Positions 1 to 5,331 of a DNA stretch of 7,063 bases are shown piece by piece. This stretch comes from Alphaproteobacteria bacterium. Lineage in GTDB: Bacteria; Pseudomonadota; Alphaproteobacteria; ATCC43930; CGMCC-115725. The translations under genes and the position numbers were made by a program. A model generated the notes under the pieces. That model was not told the DNA's origin, did no database searches, and saw nothing but the letters and a program-made list of their open reading frames with translations. How positions within the stretch are numbered: the stretch's first letter is position 1; the number at the start of each line of letters is the position of its first letter. The DNA is taken from the NCBI GenBank assembly GCA_030039815.1, contig JASHUW010000042.1:1-7063 (forward strand). Reading direction: 5' to 3'.

Positions 1-239
1 GCATCTCGGCGGCGAGCGGCATCGTCGTGCTGACCAGCCGCGTCTCGGTCGAGATGGTGCAGAAAGCGGCGGTGATGGGCGCGCCGGTCGTTGTCGCCGT
101 TTCCGCGCCGACGGCGCTGGCCCTGCGCACCGCCGAGACCGCGGGCATCACCCTTGCCGCGATCGCCCGCGACGACGGGTTCGAGTTGTTCACCCACCCG
201 CACCGCGTCGAACTGAAGATGGCCGAGCATGTCGCCTGA
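1..239 (+). CDS. fdhD: Formate dehydrogenase accessory sulfurtransferase FdhD/FdsC, 3' part (partial)
   Basis: FdhD proteins pass sulfur from a cysteine desulfurase (IscS) to the bis-MGD molybdenum or tungsten cofactor of formate dehydrogenase, which the enzyme needs for activity. The frame is open from the left edge (first full codon at base 3) and ends with TGA at 237-239. The visible 78 residues match the family's C-terminal part: TSRVSVEMVQKAAVMGAPVV, then VSAPTALALRTAETAGITL, and a terminal segment near GFELFTHPHRV. The CxxC sulfur-carrying cysteines of FdhD lie further N-terminal and are outside the window. The gene overlaps fdsD by 11 bases, the arrangement of fds operons, where this gene is often called fdsC. 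Identity rests on remembered family motifs and is strong; only the naming (fdhD or fdsC) is open. Confidence 0.93.
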   Translation, partial: ISAASGIVVLTSRVSVEMVQKAAVMGAPVVVAVSAPTALALRTAETAGITLAAIARDDGFELFTHPHRVELKMAEHVA

Positions 240-444
240 GAAGCTCGTCTACATGGCCAACCAGATCGGCAAGTTCTTCGCCAGCCAGAGCGAGGAGCGA
301 GCAGTTCCCCTGATTGCCGACCACCTCACGAAGTTCTGGGACCCGCGCATGCGCAGGGAGATTGTCGCGCATCTGATGGCGGGTGGTGTCGGCCTCGATC
401 CGGCCGTTCGCAAAGCCGTTGCGACCCTCGCGCATCAATCGTGA
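229..444 (+). CDS. fdsD: NAD-dependent formate dehydrogenase delta subunit FdsD
   Basis: This 71-residue cytoplasmic protein matches the FdsD family, the small delta subunit of the soluble Mo/W NAD-dependent formate dehydrogenase (FdsGBA with accessory proteins C and D). Family knowledge suggests a structural or maturation role rather than a catalytic one. Visible hallmarks are the opening KLVYMANQIGKFFASQ, the central IADHLTKFWDPRMRREIVAHL segment with its FWDPRMR core, and a short tail ending LDPAVRKAVATL. Length is typical. The ATG at 229 lies inside the end of fdhD and the two genes overlap by 11 bases, so translation is probably coupled. It appears to be the last gene of the operon, because a tRNA gene follows after 79 bases. 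No cysteines or membrane segments are present. Confidence 0.92.
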   Translation: MSPEKLVYMANQIGKFFASQSEERAVPLIADHLTKFWDPRMRREIVAHLMAGGVGLDPAVRKAVATLAHQS

Positions 445-453
445 GATTTGCCG

Positions 454-471
454 CAGCGCAAGCGGGCGCTG
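454..471 (+). terminator. Possible weak hairpin after fdsD
   Basis: An inverted repeat of CAGCGC (454-459) and GCGCTG (466-471), with a six-base loop, starts ten bases after the fdsD stop. It is followed by TTCGGTTGATGTT, not a clean T-run. It may end or pause the formate dehydrogenase transcript, but six GC-rich pairs arise easily by chance in DNA of this composition. Confidence 0.3.
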
Positions 472-476
472 TTCGG

Positions 477-504
477 TTGATGTTCCGCCGCTGGTCGTGA
501 TAAG
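477..504 (+). promoter_or_regulatory. Possible sigma-70 promoter of the tRNA-Ser gene
   Basis: TTGATG (477-482) and GATAAG (499-504) are separated by 16 bases, and each matches the sigma-70 consensus at four of six positions. A start site near 511 would lie about 12 bases before the tRNA 5' end. The stretch between -10 and the tRNA is C/G-rich (CCCCCGCGAG), like the discriminators of stable-RNA promoters under stringent control. The call is by position and motif only. Confidence 0.4.
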
Positions 505-523
505 TCGTTGCCCCCGCGAGCAC

Positions 524-615
<92 letters not shown>

Positions 616-642
616 GTTCTTTCTTCATCCGCCACTTCTGTG

Positions 643-663
643 ATCGGGGGATCCCCCGATTTT
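643..663 (+). terminator. Probable Rho-independent terminator after tRNA-Ser
   Basis: ATCGGGG (643-649) pairs perfectly with CCCCGAT (654-660) around a GATC loop. The run TTTT (660-663) begins at the last base of the stem. The hairpin lies 27 bases after the tRNA CCA end, where a terminator for the tRNA transcript is expected. The T-run is short, so efficiency is uncertain. The DNA is also a perfect 18-bp palindrome and could instead bind a dimeric protein. Confidence 0.55.
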
Positions 664-695
664 GGGCAAAATGCCGCGGGAAGCGCTATGGCCCC

Positions 696-718
696 GTGCT
701 CAAAATTCTTTTGAGCAC
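696..718. promoter_or_regulatory. Perfect 10-bp inverted repeat, candidate operator or RNA hairpin
   Basis: GTGCTCAAAA (696-705) and TTTTGAGCAC (709-718) are exact reverse complements around the three-base loop TTC. This is the longest perfect dyad I found in the non-coding DNA. It lacks a following T-run, so it is not a standard terminator on the + strand. Its right arm contains TTGAGC, the possible -35 box described separately, so a repressor or activator bound here could control cyo transcription. As RNA it would form a stable stem. Confidence 0.45.
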
Positions 719-739
719 TTGAGCCGAAGAAAGTAGAAC
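711..739 (+). promoter_or_regulatory. cyoABCD: Possible promoter of the cyoABCD operon
   Basis: TTGAGC (711-716) and TAGAAC (734-739) are separated by exactly 17 bases. The -35 box fits the consensus at four positions and the -10 box at four. A transcript from about 746 would carry a 160-base leader before cyoA. This is a motif-based guess, and a start closer to cyoA is also possible. Confidence 0.3.
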
Positions 740-906
740 CTCCGGTGGGGCGCCGATCGATCGCGCTCTGGGATCAACACAACCGTCATCGCGTTCTGGT
801 TAATAGATAGTTCCAAGGGCACATTTCCCCGCGTATCCGCGCGGGCGTCAGCAGTTGAAAATCGTCGCTAAGACAGCGCAACGGCATCATCGACGGGGCT
901 GGTCCG

Positions 907-1854
907 ATGACTCTCCGCAGGTCGCGCCGCTTCGTATGGACCTCGCCGGCCGTGACAAGACGGCCATGGCTGCGGCGTGGCTTGTTCTCGCTCGCCGGCA
1001 TTCCTCTCGCATCTTGTCAACCCGCTGGAGTGATCGATCCCAAGGGTCCGATCGCCGCGGCCGAGTGGCTGCTGATGATCAACGCGACCGAGATCATGCT
1101 CGTGGTCGTGGTCCCGGTGATCCTGGCGACCCTCGGGTTCGCGTGGTGGTATCGGGCGTCCAATGGCCGTGCCAGTCGCGATCCTGCTTGGGCCTATCAG
1201 GGCAGCGTCGAGTTCGTCACCTGGTCGATACCGGCGCTGGTCGTGATCTTGCTGGGCGGGGTGTGCTGGATTGGGTCACACCAGCTCGACCCGCGGGCGC
1301 CGATTTCCGTCAATGCCAAGCCGTTGCAGGTAGACGTGGTCTCCCTCGATTGGAAATGGCTGTTCATCTATCCCGACCAGCGCATCGCCGCGGTGAACGA
1401 GCTGGTGATCCCAGCCGAAACCCCGGTGAGCTTCAGGCTCACCTCGGCCACCGTCATGAATTCGTTCTTCGTGCCACAGCTCGGCAGTCAGATCTACGCG
1501 ATGACCGGAATGACGACGCATCTCAATCTGCTGGCGGACAAGCCTGGCGACTATCCTGGTCTCGCCACCAACTTCAACGGCGACGGCTTCTCGGACATGC
1601 ACTTCATCGTCACCGCCGTACCTGCCGGGGATTTCGACGGCTGGATCGCCAAGGTTCGGAGCGCCGGTGCGGCGCTTGACGACCCCGGCTACGCGCAGCT
1701 GACGAAACCGAGCAGCGGCGTGCCGCCGACCACCTATCGTTCGGTCGATCCGGACCTGTTCGAGCGCATCGTCGATCAGACCGCGCTCAATCCCGACAAG
1801 GCGCGCGCCGGCAATGCCTGGTGCCCCCCCACCACGGCCGCGGCAGGAGGCTGA
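907..1854 (+). CDS. cyoA: Cytochrome bo3 quinol oxidase subunit II
   Basis: Subunit II of the heme-copper ubiquinol oxidase is anchored in the inner membrane with a periplasmic cupredoxin-like domain. The 315-residue product has an Arg-rich N-terminus and a lipoprotein signal ending in lipobox LASC (predicted lipidated Cys37). Two membrane helices follow (about 54-80 and 104-123), then the cupredoxin domain with LDWKWLFIYP (148-156), TSATVMNSFFVPQLGSQIY (179-197) and NFNGDGFSDMHF (222-233). That last segment is where cytochrome c oxidases carry the CuA cysteines. None are present (only Cys37, 120 and 306), which marks a quinol oxidase. The ATG at 907 is the first in frame after the stop at 856 and has a weak GGGG at 895-898. 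The GTG at 952 would give a signal peptide of more usual length. It is the first gene of the operon, one base before cyoB. Confidence 0.97.
   Translation: MTLRRSRRFVWTSPAVTRRPWLRRGLFSLAGIPLASCQPAGVIDPKGPIAAAEWLLMINATEIMLVVVVPVILATLGFAWWYRASNGRASRDPAWAYQGSVEFVTWSIPALVVILLGGVCWIGSHQLDPRAPISVNAKPLQVDVVSLDWKWLFIYPDQRIAAVNELVIPAETPVSFRLTSATVMNSFFVPQLGSQIYAMTGMTTHLNLLADKPGDYPGLATNFNGDGFSDMHFIVTAVPAGDFDGWIAKVRSAGAALDDPGYAQLTKPSSGVPPTTYRSVDPDLFERIVDQTALNPDKARAGNAWCPPTTAAAGG
1845..1850 (+). promoter_or_regulatory. Ribosome binding site of cyoB
   Basis: A consensus AGGAGG lies five bases before the ATG at 1856, within the last codons of cyoA. It fixes the cyoB start, although the frame stays open upstream to a possible start at 1814. 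Starting at 1856 also puts all the CyoB catalytic residues I checked at the E. coli numbers. Confidence 0.85.
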
Positions 1855-1855
1855 G

Positions 1856-3826
1856 ATGCTGGGCCGGCTTAGCTGGAGCGCGATCCCATTCGACCAGCCG
1901 ATCCCGCTGATCACCTCGGTGGTGGTCATCCTCATCGTGCTGGCGGTGCTTGCCATCGTCACGGTGAAAGGATGGTGGCCCTATCTGTGGCGCGAGTGGA
2001 TCACCAGCGTCGATCACAAGCGGATCGGCATCATGTACGTGTTCCTCGGGTTGGTCATGATGCTGCGCGGCTTTGCCGACGCGATCATGATGCGCACGCA
2101 GCAGGCAGTGGCTGTCGGTAGCGCACAGGGCTACCTGCCGCCCGAGCATTACGATCAGATCTTCTCGGCGCACGGCACGATCATGATCTTTTTCGTGGCG
2201 ATGCCGCTGATCTTCGGGATGATGAACTTCGTCGTGCCCTTGCAATTGGGCGTGCGCGACGTCGCCTTCCCCGTCCTCAACTCGGTCGCCTTCTGGCTCA
2301 CCGCGTCGGGAGCGCTGCTGGTCAACCTCTCGCTGTTCATCGGCAATTTCGCGCGCACCGGCTGGTGGAACTATCCGCCGCTCTCCGAACTCGCGTACTC
2401 GCCCGGTGTGGGGGTCGATTACTACCTGTGGTCGCTGCAGATCTCGGGCGCCGGCACGCTGATGGGTGGGATCAACATGGTCACGACCATCCTCAAATTA
2501 CGCTGTCCCGGCATGAGCTATTTCCGGATGCCGGTGTTCTGCTGGACCGCGCTGGCCTCAAGCATGCTGATCGTCGCCGCGTTCCCGATCCTCACCGCGA
2601 CCTTCGTGATGCTGCTGCTCGACCGTTATGTCGGCATGCACTTCTTCACGAACGAGGCTGGTGGCAACCAGATGATGTACGTCAACCTGTTCTGGATATG
2701 GGGCCACCCCGAGGTCTACATCCTGATCTTGCCGGCCTTCGGCGTGTTTTCCGAAGTCATCGCGACGTTTTCCGGCAAGCCGCTCTTTGGCTATCGCTCG
2801 ATGGTGCTGGCGACGCTGGCGATCTGCATCATCTCCTTCATGGTCTGGCTGCACCACTTCTTCACGATGGGCGCGGGCGCCGACGTCAACGCCTTTTTCG
2901 GCATCATGTCGATGATCATCGCGGTGCCGACCGGGGTCAAAATCTTCAACTGGCTGTTCACGATGTTCCGCGGCAGCGTCGTGTTCACAACGCCGGTGCT
3001 GTACACCATCGGCTTCATGGTGACCTTCGTGATCGGCGGACTGACCGGCGTGCTGCTGGCGATCCCGCCGATCGATTTCGTCGTGCACAATACCGTTTTC
3101 CTCGTCGCGCATTTCCATAACGTCATCATCGGCGGCGTCGTGTTCGGCATGTTCGCGGCTTACAATTATTGGTTCCCCAAGGCATTCGGGTTCACGCTGC
3201 ACGACGGCTGGGGCAAAGCCGGCTTCTGGTGCTGGCTGGTCGGCTTCTACCTCGCCTTCATGCCGCTCTATGTACTCGGTCTTCTAGGCATGGCGCGGCG
3301 CCTGCAGCACATCGACGACCCGGGTTGGCAGCCGTTGCTGCTCGTCGCCGAGCTCGGCGCGGTCGTTATCTTTCTCGGCATTCTGTGCCAGATCATGCAG
3401 CTTTACGTCAGCATCCGGACACGCGAACAGCGGCGCGACCAGGCCGGCGACCCCTGGAATGGACGAACGCTGGAGTGGTCGACCTCGTCGCCACCGCCGC
3501 CCTACAACTTTGCGGTCATGCCGAAAGTCGAGACGCTCGATGCATTCTGGGAAATGAAGCAGGCCGGGCGAGCCGCAAGGCAGCCTCCCTATGAAGCGAT
3601 CGAGGTGCCGCGCAACACCGGCACCGGCTTCATCACCGCGTTTTTCGCCACGATGACCGGTTTCGCTGCGATCTGGGACATCTGGTGGATGGCGATCCTC
3701 GGCCTTCTCGCGATCGTCATCACCGCCTCGGCGTTCGGCTGGAGCGAAAACCGCGAACAGGAAATTTCCGCCGACGAGTTGTCGCGGCGGGAAGACGCCT
3801 GGCTGAGCCCGGGCCCTGCCGCATGA
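1856..3826 (+). CDS. cyoB: Cytochrome bo3 quinol oxidase subunit I (catalytic, heme b/o3-CuB)
   Basis: This polytopic inner-membrane subunit oxidises ubiquinol, reduces O2 at the heme o3-CuB centre and pumps protons. The 656 residues (E. coli CyoB has 663) start at the ATG after AGGAGG. Key residues share E. coli numbering: quinol-site Arg71, Asp75, His98 and Gln101; heme ligands His106, His419 and His421; CuB ligands His284, His333 and His334 with the cross-linked Tyr288 (WGHPEVYIL); Glu286 of the D channel; Lys362 of the K channel; Asp407 and His411; and the Arg481-Arg482 pair near the heme propionates. The LRGFADAIMMR segment at 70-80 is characteristic of quinol rather than cytochrome c oxidases. 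GDPWNGRTLEWSTSSPPPPYNF, near the C-terminus, is also family-typical. The stop overlaps the cyoC start (ATGA). It appears intact and functional. Confidence 0.99.
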   Translation: MLGRLSWSAIPFDQPIPLITSVVVILIVLAVLAIVTVKGWWPYLWREWITSVDHKRIGIMYVFLGLVMMLRGFADAIMMRTQQAVAVGSAQGYLPPEHYDQIFSAHGTIMIFFVAMPLIFGMMNFVVPLQLGVRDVAFPVLNSVAFWLTASGALLVNLSLFIGNFARTGWWNYPPLSELAYSPGVGVDYYLWSLQISGAGTLMGGINMVTTILKLRCPGMSYFRMPVFCWTALASSMLIVAAFPILTATFVMLLLDRYVGMHFFTNEAGGNQMMYVNLFWIWGHPEVYILILPAFGVFSEVIATFSGKPLFGYRSMVLATLAICIISFMVWLHHFFTMGAGADVNAFFGIMSMIIAVPTGVKIFNWLFTMFRGSVVFTTPVLYTIGFMVTFVIGGLTGVLLAIPPIDFVVHNTVFLVAHFHNVIIGGVVFGMFAAYNYWFPKAFGFTLHDGWGKAGFWCWLVGFYLAFMPLYVLGLLGMARRLQHIDDPGWQPLLLVAELGAVVIFLGILCQIMQLYVSIRTREQRRDQAGDPWNGRTLEWSTSSPPPPYNFAVMPKVETLDAFWEMKQAGRAARQPPYEAIEVPRNTGTGFITAFFATMTGFAAIWDIWWMAILGLLAIVITASAFGWSENREQEISADELSRREDAWLSPGPAA

Positions 3827-4443
3827 CCGCGGTCACGACAGCGGATAGGGGCCCTGCCCCGCTGGCTGCCGCGGAGGGACCTGCCCCAACGCGCACGGTC
3901 GTCGCCTATGGGTTTTGGATCTTCCTCCTCAGTGACATCATCATGTTCTCGGGGCTGTTCGCGGCCTATTCGGTGCTGTGGCGGAACACCGCAGGCGGCC
4001 CGGACGGCCGCGAGCTTTTCGATCTGCGCAACGTCTTCATCGAGACGGCTTGTCTGCTGTTGTCGAGCTACACCTGTGGCCTCGCCGCGCTCTCCGCCGA
4101 GCACCGGCAAATCGGCCGGTTTTTCGTCCTCGAAGCGATCACCTTCCTGCTCGGCGCGGCGTTTCTCCTTATCGAAATATCGGAATTCGCCGGCATGGTC
4201 GCGAAGGGCGCGGGACCGTCGCGCAGCGCGTTCCTGTCGGCCTTCTTCACTCTGGTCGGCACCCACGGCGCGCATGTCACGAGCGGGCTTTTGTGGCTCA
4301 TCTATTTGGTGGCTCAGGTCGCCGCCAAGGGGCTGCGGCCACCCGTGCTGCGCCGGTTGCTGTGCTTCAGCCTGTTCTGGCACGCGCTCGACATCATCTG
4401 GGTGGGCGTCTTCACCTTGGTCTACCTGATGGGAGCCCGCTGA
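3823..4443 (+). CDS. cyoC: Cytochrome bo3 quinol oxidase subunit III
   Basis: Subunit III is a five-helix membrane protein that packs against subunit I; it is not catalytic but stabilises the complex. The 206-residue product matches the usual length (E. coli 204). It has a soluble Ala/Pro-rich N-terminus (about 1-25), then helices beginning near residues 28, 70, 100, 138 and 180. Family motifs include YGFWIFLLSDIIMFSGLFAAY (29-49), ETACLLLSS (74-82), FFTLVGTHGAHVTSGLLW (141-158) and FWHALDIIWVGVFTLVYLMG (185-204). The ATG at 3823 overlaps the cyoB TGA as ATGA and I see no strong ribosome site, which suggests translation by coupling to cyoB. The 3' end overlaps cyoD by one base. Confidence 0.98.
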   Translation: MTAVTTADRGPAPLAAAEGPAPTRTVVAYGFWIFLLSDIIMFSGLFAAYSVLWRNTAGGPDGRELFDLRNVFIETACLLLSSYTCGLAALSAEHRQIGRFFVLEAITFLLGAAFLLIEISEFAGMVAKGAGPSRSAFLSAFFTLVGTHGAHVTSGLLWLIYLVAQVAAKGLRPPVLRRLLCFSLFWHALDIIWVGVFTLVYLMGAR

Positions 4444-4793
4444 TGGTTGGCGCTGACCGCCCGCTCCACGAGCGCACGCCTGGCGTCGAGGCAGAAGAAT
4501 CCCGCGCCAATGTCCTGTCCTATACGGTCGGGTTCGGCCTCGCGGTGATCCTCACCGTGATGTCGTTCGTCGTCGCGCAAACGAACTTACTGTGGGAGCC
4601 GGGCATCCCGGTCGGGCTGGTCGTCCTTGCCTTCGCGCAGATCGGCGTCCATCTCGTGTTCTTCCTGCACATGGGCAGCGGATCCGACAACACCAACAAC
4701 ATCATCGCGCTGACCTACGGCGTGTGGATCGTGTTTCTGGTCATCGCCGGCTCGTGCTGGATCATGTTCAACCTCTACGCCAACATGATGTAA
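4443..4793 (+). CDS. cyoD: Cytochrome bo3 quinol oxidase subunit IV
   Basis: The small subunit IV assists CuB incorporation and assembly of the bo3 complex. The product has 116 residues (E. coli 109), with a hydrophilic N-terminus of about 25 residues and three predicted membrane helices (about 26-45, 55-77 and 88-110). The family signature QIGVHLVFFLHM is at 66-77, preceded by a WEPGIPVGLVVLAFA segment. ATG at 4443 overlaps the cyoC TGA, with GGGAG at 4431-4435 as a good ribosome site. It is the last gene of the operon. There is no cyoE (heme O synthase) after it, so heme O would have to be made by a gene elsewhere. Confidence 0.97.
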   Translation: MVGADRPLHERTPGVEAEESRANVLSYTVGFGLAVILTVMSFVVAQTNLLWEPGIPVGLVVLAFAQIGVHLVFFLHMGSGSDNTNNIIALTYGVWIVFLVIAGSCWIMFNLYANMM

Positions 4794-4795
4794 CG

Positions 4796-4809
4796 GGCGC
4801 CGACGCGCC
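4796..4809. other. Short GC hairpin in the 22-base gap between convergent genes
   Basis: GGCGC (4796-4800) and GCGCC (4805-4809) flank the loop CGAC. The stem directly follows the cyoD stop and directly precedes (on the other strand) the stop of the B2-like gene. There is no T-run on either strand, so a bidirectional terminator is possible but unproven. Confidence 0.25.
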
Positions 4810-4815
4810 GGGCAC

Positions 4816-5292
4816 CTACGGGGATTTGACCGGCGGGAATGCCGCCAGGGCGCCGTAGGGCGCCGACGTCTCGCCAATGACGATGACCCCGGCGTCGGTG
4901 ACCCAGGCGTGGGCCTGCAGTTCCTCGCGCTTGAACCGCGCGCCGAACTGGACGCTCGTCTCGATGCCTCGGCGGCGCAGCATGTATTGCGCAGCAATCG
5001 CCTGCTGCAGGCAGACCGCGCGAAACGGCATGTGACGCGCTGCGCGGCCGATTGCCTGCACGACGCCGCTGATCGTCGCCGCCCGCTCCTTCGGGCTGAG
5101 CGAACGCGGGGGCCGCGCCGCCGACATCGACGCGGCGAGCCGCCGGAACGGCAGAACAAGTGTCGCCGCCCGCGCAACCGCCAGGCACAGCGTCGCCTCG
5201 GCGAGCAGACCTGCCTCGCCCCGCGACAACCGCGCTAAACGACCGACCGGATGAAAAACCGGCAAGCTCTGTTGTCCCCCGTTTGCGTCCAC
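4816..5292 (-). CDS. Lasso-peptide biosynthesis B2-like protein (transglutaminase-fold cysteine peptidase family)
   Basis: The 158-residue product resembles the B2 (McjB C-terminal, Transglut_core3) family. In lasso-peptide pathways this protein is a cysteine protease that removes the leader peptide. An Arg/Leu-rich N-terminal half (LARLSRGEAGLLAEATLCLAV) precedes the catalytic core: FRAVCLQQAIAAQYMLRRRG with predicted nucleophile Cys94, then AHAWV with His128, then GVIVIGETSAPYGALAAFPP. The acidic residue expected 12 after the histidine is Gly140, with Glu141 next to it, so the third member of the triad is unclear. Start is GTG at 5292 (AAGG only four bases ahead) or possibly TTG at 5265, which has GGGGGA nine bases upstream. 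A stop lies just upstream of the GTG. It sits 39 bases after selB on the same strand, probably co-transcribed. No lasso precursor, B1 or cyclase is visible. Function is unknown. Confidence 0.78.
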   Translation of the reverse strand: MDANGGQQSLPVFHPVGRLARLSRGEAGLLAEATLCLAVARAATLVLPFRRLAASMSAARPPRSLSPKERAATISGVVQAIGRAARHMPFRAVCLQQAIAAQYMLRRRGIETSVQFGARFKREELQAHAWVTDAGVIVIGETSAPYGALAAFPPVKSP

Positions 5293-5331
5293 CCAACCTT
5301 ATCACGCGTCGGCAGGCGCCCGACCGGCAAT

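Larger units (their letters stand above)
616..906 (+). other. Gene-free leader region upstream of cyoA
   Basis: About 290 bases separate tRNA-Ser from cyoA and I see no credible gene in either strand. The region holds the terminator-like palindrome at 643-663, a 10-bp dyad at 696-718 overlapping a possible promoter, and a ten-base palindrome CGATCGATCG at 754-763. A stop codon at 856-858, in frame with cyoA, rules out a much longer CyoA. An AT-richer patch near 797-812 (TGGTTAATAGATAG) contains a -10-like TAATAG but no matching -35 box. Control of quinol oxidase expression, for example by oxygen or redox, would most likely act here, but I recognise no FNR-type TTGAT-N4-ATCAA site. Confidence 0.6.

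Noticed and set aside
855..1679. A 274-codon open frame on the + strand overlapping cyoA
   Set aside because: It is out of frame with the clearly recognisable CyoA, is Arg-rich and shows no family motif.
907..1854. Cytochrome c oxidase subunit II instead of a quinol oxidase subunit
   Set aside because: The CuA-binding Cys/His/Met pattern is absent, and CyoB keeps the quinol-site residues Arg71, Asp75, His98 and Gln101.
1814..1855. Upstream in-frame start extending cyoB by 14 residues
   Set aside because: The ATG at 1856 has a consensus AGGAGG at the right spacing and yields E. coli residue numbering; the extension would also overlap cyoA for no visible reason.
2558..3202. A 214-codon antisense frame within cyoB, rich in His, Asp and Glu
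   Set aside because: It is a mirror of the highly conserved membrane-protein codons of cyoB; the composition is that of an antisense shadow.
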